Shown here: positions 1 through 6,907 of the stretch, piece by piece
Layout: every line of letters begins with the position of its first letter
How positions within the stretch are numbered: position 1 is the first letter of the stretch
Origin: CAYGDP01 sp964348665
Lineage (GTDB): Bacteria > Verrucomicrobiota > Verrucomicrobiia > Palsa-1439 > CAYGDP01
Direction of reading: 5' to 3'
DNA length: 64,000 bases
NCBI GenBank assembly: GCA_964348665.1
Contig: CAYGDP010000002.1
Coordinates: forward strand, 183,833-247,832
Position numbers and translations under genes: made by a program
Notes under the pieces: model-generated
What the model was told of the DNA's origin: nothing
The model's database searches: none
The model's input: the letters and a program-made list of their open reading frames with translations, nothing else

Positions 1-915
1 CCGTTTCCTCAAATCATACTTGGAGCGTAAGTCGCCCGACAGCTGCTTGTTGCGGGGAGCGGATCTCAGGATTTCCTCGAAGCGCTCAACGATGTCTACT
101 CGGTGCTTTGGAAATCGGTGGCTGTCCGGAATCTTGAGCGTACAATCGATCCGCATCAATTTCTGGTACTGATTTTTTGCCGGAGCATAGCGGCCAGAGC
201 GAAAACTCTTGGAATCCGGGCAATCTGTTTCCCCATGCTTTCTTTCCAGATCGGAAATCGCCTGTGAAACGGTACGCTTTGATCGCAAGCCCCGCTTATC
301 CAAAAATGAACTTTTTTTGTCTCTCATATGCTCAAAGAATTCCCAGGCTTTCCCATTCAATCTTCCAACTAGAATAAAGCGCAAACGTCTCTGCGGTACG
401 CCATAATCTCCAAAGTTTACGATCTCGGCATAAACATCGTATCCGAGCTTCTTGAGTCGGCGCATAACTTGGTCCGAATAAACAGTTCCCGATCCATTTT
501 TTTTAAACTCAATCGCGAACCCGCGGACGTTTTCGAAAAACAGGAGCTTGGGCTTTACCAACTCAACGAACGAGACGTAAGAATCAACGAGTTTGTTCCG
601 CTTGTCGTTTTCATTACGCTTGCCATTGACAGAAAATCCCTGGCATGGAGGCCCACCCGCGATCAACTCAACCTTTCCCGCCAATGAGCGGAGCTGTGTT
701 CTGTAGTTTGAAAGCACCTCGTTTATGTCGTGCGCCCTGATGGGCAACCACACTGGCCACCGAAAATGTTTTTTTCTGTCAATGAGGTTGTGTTGGAGGG
801 TTGAGAAGGCGAAGGCATCCTTCTCAACCGCTAAAATCCCCTTCCAACCCGCACGCATTAGGCCGAAAGACAAGCCGCCGCAACCCGCATAGAGATCAAT
901 GTATTTCGTTTTCAT
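1..915 (-). CDS. DNA (cytosine-5-)methyltransferase, C-terminus cut by window edge
   Basis: This gene transfers a methyl group from SAM to C5 of cytosine in a specific DNA site. The reverse strand reads MKTKYIDLYAGCGGLS at the N-terminus (SAM-binding motif I), then GGPPCQGFS (motif IV with the catalytic Cys), FFENVRGF (motif VI, ENV) and GVPQRRLRFILVG (motif VIII, QRR). About 305 residues are visible and the frame is open at the left edge, so the target-recognition region and C-terminus are missing. ATG 915 is chosen; an in-frame ATG at 921 is an alternative and neither has a strong ribosome site. No recognisable restriction endonuclease is next to it; the partner, if any, could be the unknown gene upstream (1383-2306) or lie off the window. 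The family call is secure; the target sequence is unknown. Confidence 0.95.
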   Translation of the reverse strand, partial: MKTKYIDLYAGCGGLSFGLMRAGWKGILAVEKDAFAFSTLQHNLIDRKKHFRWPVWLPIRAHDINEVLSNYRTQLRSLAGKVELIAGGPPCQGFSVNGKRNENDKRNKLVDSYVSFVELVKPKLLFFENVRGFAIEFKKNGSGTVYSDQVMRRLKKLGYDVYAEIVNFGDYGVPQRRLRFILVGRLNGKAWEFFEHMRDKKSSFLDKRGLRSKRTVSQAISDLERKHGETDCPDSKSFRSGRYAPAKNQYQKLMRIDCTLKIPDSHRFPKHRVDIVERFEEILRSAPRNKQLSGDLRSKYDLRKR

Positions 916-1382
916 CGCCATTTTAATTCGGCCCTTATCGGTATCGCTCACGGTGCTTGGATCGGAAAGATGCGATTGGCCATTTCGTGAACAGGCTTGT
1001 TAACGGCGTGGGTAAAGGGCTTGGTTTTACCGTTGCCTCTCTTGTTATCCGCTTGCAAGCAAGCTGCCGCCATTGGCGTACAGTCTAAAAACTGTTCGCC
1101 TCTGCGAACTGCAATTCTCCTTCGTGAATCACCTTTACCCGTGTGAATAATAGCAAGTTTGGGAGGATGATAAAACACAAATTTTTAGGAGGAGATCGTC
1201 TTCAATCACAACGCATTATCCCATCTTCTCGGGGTAGTGTAAAACTGTTTATTATTTGGCGAAGATCGGCGGGTCCAGCGCAACTGATTGCTACCCGCAG
1301 AGAGCGTGTGCAACCGGTGGAAGACTCGAACGCATTGCAAACTGGAGGCCGTGCATCTCGAGAGACAGAAAAATACACAAAA
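916..1382. other. 467-base stretch with no supported gene
   Basis: This stretch lies between the methyltransferase and the MauJ-like gene. The only minus-strand reading frame of note (about 76 codons, 948-1178) starts with GTG, has no ribosome site and matches no family I know. A strong AGGAGGAG at 1189-1196 on the plus strand is not followed by a usable start codon. The stretch presumably carries the methyltransferase promoter, but no clear box could be picked. Confidence 0.4.
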
Positions 1383-2306
1383 TCAGTGAACAGTCGAGCG
1401 GTTATTTTTTTGCAAATTGGTTAACCTAGGACGTTCATAAGCAATCTTAAAATGGATCCGACTCATTTCATCCTCGGACATGTACATGGGAAAGCGGGTT
1501 CCATGCTTCCGTACAAGATACATGCTTTTATTCAGTTTGAGCACGTCGGAAATATAAAATCTCGCAAAATTTTCAAGGACATTCTTGCTCGCAGCGATTC
1601 GAGAATTATCCTCAAGAGAATCAATGCGGATCTTCTTTCCTTTTTTGAGTTCAAAAAGATGGGAGATCGCGCAACGACAATCAGTATAAAAATATTCTCC
1701 GAGCCTTTTTCCATCGAGCTGCAGTTTCGACAAGTAATCGCTCGACAACCTTAATCCGTGAGGTCGAAGTTTTAATGTTTTGTTTACCCATCCGATGGGC
1801 TGCGTTTTTCCAATGCCTAGGACTTGCCAGAAAAAAAGAAATGCGAGGTAATCATTGTTGGTACTGTGAGCCTCGCGAAGTAATATAAGAGCATCTCGCT
1901 GCTCCTGCGTTTCAATGTGGGGAATCCGAGTAATTTCGTGCCCAGTAATCATCCCTCCAAAAGGAATCTGCGGGAAAGTAAAATGACTACAAAGGGCTTT
2001 TCTAAGATCAGGAACTTTGCACCCTCGACCGCCCAAGTTTTGGAGCTTCACCCTTGCATGATTTTGCCAGCTTAGTGCGCTGAGAAACTCGGAAGCGAGG
2101 CAATACACTTTGGCTTGCGCTTCTACATCGTTATGATCGGGAAGAATTGTAAGCAGAGCGTCCGACCACCGCCGTGGATTATTCTGGATCAACTTGAACC
2201 GCACCCCCTTGTATTCAAAATAGTGCGTTTTACGGCAAAGCCGCATACTATTATCAAAACCGATGTGCAAAAGATAAGTCATGGTGGCAACAACTTTAAG
2301 ATTCAT
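1383..2306 (-). CDS. hypothetical protein, possibly MauJ-like
   Basis: A 307-residue soluble protein without signal peptide or membrane segments. The C-terminal half has the segments NDYLAFLFFWQVL and RCAISHLFELKKGKKIRID, which resemble from memory the so-called methylamine utilisation MauJ-like family. Members of that family often lie in accessory or defence regions and have no proven activity. ATG 2306 gives the longest form; ATG 2282 (MTYLLHIGFD) is an alternative, and neither has a clear ribosome site. The gene lies upstream of the cytosine methyltransferase on the same strand, so a functional link (restriction or another companion) is possible but unproven. The local sequence looks more AT-rich than the core genes, in keeping with acquired DNA. 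That it is a real gene is fairly sure; its function is not. Confidence 0.6.
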   Translation of the reverse strand: MNLKVVATMTYLLHIGFDNSMRLCRKTHYFEYKGVRFKLIQNNPRRWSDALLTILPDHNDVEAQAKVYCLASEFLSALSWQNHARVKLQNLGGRGCKVPDLRKALCSHFTFPQIPFGGMITGHEITRIPHIETQEQRDALILLREAHSTNNDYLAFLFFWQVLGIGKTQPIGWVNKTLKLRPHGLRLSSDYLSKLQLDGKRLGEYFYTDCRCAISHLFELKKGKKIRIDSLEDNSRIAASKNVLENFARFYISDVLKLNKSMYLVRKHGTRFPMYMSEDEMSRIHFKIAYERPRLTNLQKNNRSTVH

Positions 2307-2419
2307 TGTTGGAAAGTCAACGCTTTATCCATATTTGATAACAAAGCCTGTCAGGGCGTTGACAAAATGGTCCCAAGGCGCGGTCTGCTTCGACTCTTTT
2401 GACAGGCTAAGAAGCGCCC

Positions 2420-2635
2420 TCATTTTTTTGACGCGGATCGTCGCGGGACAGTTTTCAATCCAAAATTCGGCGGAATCACCAATTTGCCGTCGTGCCTTTC
2501 TGCCTCTTCGACGAGGGAAGTGACCGCCAGCCGTATCAGGGTCGTCTTGTCCAGACGGGTTGCCTTGGCAAGGGTCTCCAACCGATCCTTGGTGTCTGAG
2601 TCAAGCCGCACAGAGATGGCGTCAAGCTTCTTCAT
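2420..2635 (-). CDS. ribbon-helix-helix (CopG/Arc-type) DNA-binding protein
   Basis: A 71-residue protein starting MKKLDAISVRLDSDTKD, then a segment ending RLDKTTLIRLAVTSLVEEAE. The short N-terminal beta strand (AISVRLD) followed by two helices is the ribbon-helix-helix fold of small dimeric repressors and antitoxins. The C-terminal tail (HDGKLVIPPNFGLKTV) is unassigned. No toxin gene follows directly on the same strand, so a transcription regulator is favoured over an antitoxin. A perfect 9+1+9 palindrome at 2684-2702, about 50 bases upstream of the start, is the obvious operator candidate and suggests autoregulation. Confidence 0.8.
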   Translation of the reverse strand: MKKLDAISVRLDSDTKDRLETLAKATRLDKTTLIRLAVTSLVEEAERHDGKLVIPPNFGLKTVPRRSASKK

Positions 2636-2683
2636 TTGCGGGTAAGCTTAACGCCTGTGCAGCCAAAAATAACAGTTGCAACT

Positions 2684-2702
2684 TGTAGTTCATTGAACTA
2701 CA
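2684..2702. promoter_or_regulatory. palindromic operator candidate upstream of the RHH gene
   Basis: TGTAGTTCA and its exact reverse complement TGAACTACA are separated by a single T. The element sits 48 bases upstream of the start of the ribbon-helix-helix gene and 127 bases downstream of the XRE gene end. RHH dimers typically bind such short inverted repeats, so binding by the product of 2420-2635 is the simplest reading (inference). Confidence 0.55.
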
Positions 2703-2829
2703 TTTTTCGACATTGGAGCAAGTTATCCAAAACCGGGAAGGTAAAATGAACAAGCGAATCGAACGGAGTAAGTCTTCGGTAATGAGAGAGGCCGCCAGCG
2801 GTCGGGCTACCGGATCGGAGAGGGCGAGA

Positions 2830-3045
2830 TTATTTGAGAAGCTCGTACGGCTTGCGGCCGAGCGCCTCGGCGATTTGGGTAAGCGCGTCAACGGAAATCG
2901 CCTTTTCTCCGCGTTCAACCTCGCCGATGTAGTTGCGGGAAAGCTCGGCCAACTCGGCCAGTTTTTCTTGAGAGAGGCGAGCTCGCTTACGATAAGCGCG
3001 GATCTTGTTTCCGAGCGTCGCTCGATGTTTGGAGGCCGGTCGCAC
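2830..3045 (-). CDS. XRE/Cro-family helix-turn-helix regulator
   Basis: A 71-residue protein consisting almost only of an HTH_3 domain. The reading ARLSQEKLAELAELSRNYIG is the HTH itself, followed by EVERGEKAISVDALTQIAEAL, the typical tail of Cro/C1-type regulators; it ends KPYELLK. The frame starts with GTG at 3045 (MRPASKHRATLGNKIRAYRK), with no strong ribosome site. Two copies of a palindrome with core AACTATAGTT lie in the 136-base gap to the divergent large surface-protein gene, so this regulator probably controls itself and that gene. Family assignment is secure; the regulon is inferred. Confidence 0.85.
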   Translation of the reverse strand: MRPASKHRATLGNKIRAYRKRARLSQEKLAELAELSRNYIGEVERGEKAISVDALTQIAEALGRKPYELLK

Positions 3046-3082
3046 GGTGGATATATGCGCAGGAAAACATACTGCCGACTAC

Positions 3083-3094
3083 CAACTATAGTTG
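3083..3094. promoter_or_regulatory. operator candidate, copy 1 (CAACTATAGTTG)
   Basis: A perfect 12-base palindrome between the divergent XRE gene and the large repeat protein. It is the proximal copy relative to the XRE start (38 bases away). The core is identical to the second copy at 3123-3138, with centres 42 bases apart, that is about four helical turns. Such spacing would place two dimers on the same face of the DNA. Confidence 0.6.
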
Positions 3095-3122
3095 TCTTTT
3101 TCTTCTTGCGGTTTTTCGTTGT

Positions 3123-3138
3123 GACAACTATAGTTGTC
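3123..3138. promoter_or_regulatory. operator candidate, copy 2 (GACAACTATAGTTGTC)
   Basis: A perfect 16-base palindrome, 43 bases upstream of the start of the large surface protein. Together with the 12-base copy at 3083-3094 it forms a paired operator in the divergent intergenic region. Binding by the XRE protein is inferred from position. It would overlap the promoter of the surface-protein gene, which fits repression. Confidence 0.65.
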
Positions 3139-3181
3139 CTTAGATGCGGCTCACAAAAATGAAATCGATTGGAGGAAGAAA

Positions 3182-6100
3182 ATGAAAAATTGGAATTTGG
3201 TTGGTCGTCGGATTGGCAACTTGGAAGTCGGCAAAAAACGCGGGCGTTTCGACGCCCGACGGCAGCGTCGCGATCCGTCGTGGTGCGCCGAGGTGTTGGA
3301 GTTGCGATGCACACCGACGGATTGCTTTGCGGGAACGTCATCAGCAAATGTGCCAAATCCCGTCCTCGACCCTCGCGGTCAAGGAACAGAGCAGGTAACT
3401 GACGGCGAAGATCTGCTATTTACACCCGACGCTTCGGGGACGGCAACATTCATGTTCGATTCGGGTGTTTATACCGACGTGGCAATTTGGAATTTTGGAT
3501 CAAACACGTATCTCGGTGGTGAAGCGGACACCCTTGATGGTAATTTCAGTTATAGCGTCACAGCGGGTACGGAATACAGGTTGTGCGTTGACCCGATATT
3601 TTACAACGACACGCCAGTCGCTTTTAACCTTCCCGATCCGAATCCGATAACCGTCAGTCTGGATAGTAACGGGGATGCGTCCATCACTGGTAACGCTATC
3701 AACCCCAGCACGGATGGCGACTATTTCAAATACACCTCACCAGCGGCAGGAACTTTGTCTATTGTGGCAGACGGCTCGCTTGGGCAGTTCGATACCGATC
3801 TTTTCGTTTACAACGTGGCGTATTCTCTGTTGTGCAGCGACACTGGCGGTTTTGACGACGGTGATTGCTCGATCTCCGTCAGTGCGTCGAATGTGGTTCT
3901 TTATATTCTGGTTCGAGGCGACATCACCGATTACGGCAGCGACAGCACTGGTTCTTATTCTTTAAGCATCAACGGCCCTGGTGTTCCTCCGCCAGAAGTA
4001 TATTTATCTGGTAACGGAGCCAACATTGTTGATGGAGATACGACTCCGAGCACGTCAGATTGCACGAATCTCGGCAGCGCGCAGCAGGGGCAGACAGGGC
4101 CGATCTGCACCTATACGGTGCGAAATGATGGCAGTCAGACGTTGACGCTAGGCGGAGTCAGCGTGCCGACTGGATTTACCTTGGCTGAATCGTTAGTAAG
4201 CAGCTTGTCTCCGGGAGGTTCGGATACATTCACGGTTCGCCTCGACACATCCTCGTCGGGCACCAAGAGTGGGCAGGTCAGTTTTACAACCAATGACAGC
4301 GACGAGAATCCATTCAATTTCGCGATTACAGGAGTGGTGACGCCCCCTCCGCAAGAGATTTACGTTTCGGGCAACAGTGTTTCCATCACCGATGGAGATT
4401 CCACCCCGACGACTACCGACGGCACTGATTTTGGCACTGTCCTTATCGGACAGAGTGGACCGACGCACAGTTTTACCGTCCGCAATGATGGTGGCCAAAC
4501 CCTGACATTGGGAACGGTAAGCGTACCCACGGGCTACACGTTGACTGAGGCTTTGTCGTCGAGCTTGTCACCTGGCGCTTCTGATTCTTTCACCGTGCGG
4601 CTCGACACCGCCACAACGGGCACCAAAAGCGGCCAGATTAGTTTCTCTAACAATGATTCCGACGAAAATCCGTTTAACTTTTCCGTAACGGCTGTTGTGA
4701 CAACGCCACCAGAAATTTATGTCTCTGGCAATGGAGTAAGTATTGTGGATGGGGACACAACTCCCAGCGCGACAGGCGGAACTGATTTTGGAAGCGCTCA
4801 AGAACTTTCTATTGGGCCAAGCCACACCTTCACGGTTCGTAATGATGGCGGTTCAACTTTGACCCTGGGCACTCCGAGTTTGCCCGCTGGATATTTTATT
4901 TCGGAAGGGTTGAATTCCACCCTTGCTCCCGGCGCGTCCGATAGTTTCTCAGTTCAATTGCAGACGGGCTCAATTGGAGTGATCTCTGGCCAAGTTAGCA
5001 TTTCTACGAATGATTCGGACGAGAATCCTTTCAATTTTCAAATCACAGGAACCATTACGGCAAGGTCGCAAGAATTGGAAGGCTCTTACAACGGAACTCT
5101 AATTGTTGACGGGGATTCGACGCCGACTCCCCTGGAAGGAACCGACTTTGGCAGCGTGCAACAGGGGCAAACAGGACCTAGCCGCGTTTTCACCGTTCGC
5201 AATACGGGTGGACTGACACTAACGCTTGGTTCGGTGAGCGTTCCTTCTGGTTTTACTCTTGTCAATGGCTTGGTGACAAGTCTGGCTCCCGATGCGTCTG
5301 ATGACTTCACGATTCAGTTGAACACTGGCTCGTCAGGGACGTTTAGTGGGCAAGTGAGTTTTTCAAGCAACGATGGCGATGAGAATCCTTTTAATTTTCA
5401 GATCACGGGAACCGTGACGCCGCCTCCACAAGTTCCAGAGATTTATGTCTCAGGAAACAGCGTCTCGATTAGTGACGGGGATACTACTCCAACAACTTCA
5501 GATGGCACGGACTTTGGCAGTGTGCTGCAAGGCCAAGTAGGATTAACGCGGACGTTTACTGTTCGGAATGACGGAACGGCTGCTTTGACGCTGGGTTTGC
5601 CGACGTTGCCAAGCGGCTACAGTCTGTCGGAGTCTCTGGTCACGAGCCTGGCTACCGGGGCGCAAGATATGTTCACGGTCGTCTTGAACACAGGCACAGC
5701 CGGCACGTTCAGCGGACAAATTTCCATTTCCAACAACGATAGCAATGAGAACCCTTTCAACTTTTCAATTACAGGTACGGTGAATAGCACGGCCCCTGAA
5801 ATTTTTGTTTCGGGGATCGGTGTTGCGATTTCCGACGGTGACACGTCTCCGAGTGCTTCGGACGGAACGGATTTTGGTAGCGTGCAACAGGGTCAGACTT
5901 CTCCCATTCGCACTTTTCTTGTTCGGAACGATGGGAATGCCACTCTTACGCTCAGTGCGCCAAGTTTACCGACGGGCTACAGCTTGACCGAGCCGCTCGT
6001 CACGAGCCTGGCCGCAGGAGCGCAGGATACGTTTACGGTGACTCTGAGTTCCGCCACTCAAGGCTCGTTCACAGGGCAGATTAGCATTTCCAACAACGAC

Positions 6101-6907
6101 GGTAACGAAAATCCATTCAACTTTAGCATCACGGGAATGGTGAGCTCTCTGCCGCCAACCGTAACGGTGAGCGCGACCGATTCAACCGCAGCGGAGCAAG
6201 GACAGGCAACGGGACTAATCACGGTGAGCCGTACAGGCAGCACTGCAACGGCGCTCACGGTGCAGTTGAGCTTAGCAGGCAGCACGGCGACGAGCGCGAG
6301 CGATTACAACTCTATCGGAACGTCGGTGACGATACCCGCTGGTTCAACGACGGCGACAATCACGGTGACACCGATTGACGATACGACAGGCGGAGAAAGC
6401 AACGAGACGGTGGTTGTTACGCTCGTGGCAGGCACCGGTTACAGTGTTGGCATCGCCAGCAGCGCGACCGTCACTATTGCCGACAACGATCTGCGGATTG
6501 CGAATGATTTTAACGGCGATGCTCAAGCAGACTCCTTCTATCTGGACAAGAAGTACGGGAATTTGGTCGTGAGCATCGCCAACGGCCAGTCGCGCACCTA
6601 TTCCACAGGGCTAAAGCCCATCGGCTCGGTCGTGGCCGACTTCAATCGCGACGGTATTTGGGACATCGCGGTGATCAATAAGAAGAGCAAAAACCTCAAA
6701 ATCTTCTTGGGCAATTCCGATGGAACATTCCAATCGGGAAATTCGTATTCGGTCCTGTGGTCAGGCAAATTGATGTCGCCGTGGTCCATCGCGCTCGATG
6801 ATTTCGACGGCGACGGGAATAAAGACGACCTCCGGATTTGGAACAAAAAGGGGACGAAGTTTGTAACATTTCTCGGCAACGGCGACGGTACCTTTAATCC
6901 TGCCTAG
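3182..6907 (+). CDS. large secreted repeat protein: PPC-like, six HYDIN-type repeats, Calx-beta, FG-GAP
   Basis: A 1241-residue probable surface or secreted protein. ATG 3182 is chosen because GGAGG lies 7 bases upstream; longer starts would fall inside the operator palindrome. Residues 1-45 are basic and end in EVLELRCTPTDC, a LE.R..P motif like those at the N-termini of PVC exported proteins. Residues 150-265 look like a PPC (pre-peptidase C-terminal) domain. Residues 270-990 are six copies of about 120 residues of a choice-of-anchor D / HYDIN-type Ig fold (EIYVSGN..., TFTVRNDG..TLTLG, NDSDENPFNF). One Calx-beta domain (about 991-1105) and FG-GAP/VCBS repeats (NDFNGDAQAD, VADFNRDGIWDIAV, GNGDGTFNPA) close the protein. 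No catalytic domain was seen, so adhesion or matrix display is likely. Probably repressed by the divergent XRE protein. Confidence 0.85.
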   Translation: MKNWNLVGRRIGNLEVGKKRGRFDARRQRRDPSWCAEVLELRCTPTDCFAGTSSANVPNPVLDPRGQGTEQVTDGEDLLFTPDASGTATFMFDSGVYTDVAIWNFGSNTYLGGEADTLDGNFSYSVTAGTEYRLCVDPIFYNDTPVAFNLPDPNPITVSLDSNGDASITGNAINPSTDGDYFKYTSPAAGTLSIVADGSLGQFDTDLFVYNVAYSLLCSDTGGFDDGDCSISVSASNVVLYILVRGDITDYGSDSTGSYSLSINGPGVPPPEVYLSGNGANIVDGDTTPSTSDCTNLGSAQQGQTGPICTYTVRNDGSQTLTLGGVSVPTGFTLAESLVSSLSPGGSDTFTVRLDTSSSGTKSGQVSFTTNDSDENPFNFAITGVVTPPPQEIYVSGNSVSITDGDSTPTTTDGTDFGTVLIGQSGPTHSFTVRNDGGQTLTLGTVSVPTGYTLTEALSSSLSPGASDSFTVRLDTATTGTKSGQISFSNNDSDENPFNFSVTAVVTTPPEIYVSGNGVSIVDGDTTPSATGGTDFGSAQELSIGPSHTFTVRNDGGSTLTLGTPSLPAGYFISEGLNSTLAPGASDSFSVQLQTGSIGVISGQVSISTNDSDENPFNFQITGTITARSQELEGSYNGTLIVDGDSTPTPLEGTDFGSVQQGQTGPSRVFTVRNTGGLTLTLGSVSVPSGFTLVNGLVTSLAPDASDDFTIQLNTGSSGTFSGQVSFSSNDGDENPFNFQITGTVTPPPQVPEIYVSGNSVSISDGDTTPTTSDGTDFGSVLQGQVGLTRTFTVRNDGTAALTLGLPTLPSGYSLSESLVTSLATGAQDMFTVVLNTGTAGTFSGQISISNNDSNENPFNFSITGTVNSTAPEIFVSGIGVAISDGDTSPSASDGTDFGSVQQGQTSPIRTFLVRNDGNATLTLSAPSLPTGYSLTEPLVTSLAAGAQDTFTVTLSSATQGSFTGQISISNNDGNENPFNFSITGMVSSLPPTVTVSATDSTAAEQGQATGLITVSRTGSTATALTVQLSLAGSTATSASDYNSIGTSVTIPAGSTTATITVTPIDDTTGGESNETVVVTLVAGTGYSVGIASSATVTIADNDLRIANDFNGDAQADSFYLDKKYGNLVVSIANGQSRTYSTGLKPIGSVVADFNRDGIWDIAVINKKSKNLKIFLGNSDGTFQSGNSYSVLWSGKLMSPWSIALDDFDGDGNKDDLRIWNKKGTKFVTFLGNGDGTFNPA
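3992..6153 (+). repeat. six tandem ~360-bp coding repeats
   Basis: Units begin near 3992, 4350, 4708, 5070, 5433 and 5793, so the period is close to 360 bases (120 codons). Each unit encodes the sequence DGD(T/S)TP..., DFGS.QQGQ, RNDG..TLTL, LAPGA.D.FTV and ENPFNF. The fourth unit is the most divergent at its start (GSYNGTLIVDGD). The units differ at many synonymous sites, so the array is old rather than freshly amplified. Near-constant unit length suggests copy-number change by recombination is possible. Confidence 0.85.

Noticed and set aside
948..1178. Small minus-strand frame upstream of the methyltransferase
   Set aside because: GTG start without ribosome site and no motif; not enough to call a gene, though a small element-borne protein cannot be excluded.
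3134..3181. TTG start for the large repeat protein
   Set aside because: It lies inside the operator palindrome and has no ribosome site, whereas ATG 3182 has GGAGG at the right distance.
2622..3356. Open frame of 244 codons on the minus strand
   Set aside because: It overlaps the XRE gene in another frame, covers both operator palindromes, and its translation has no protein-like pattern.
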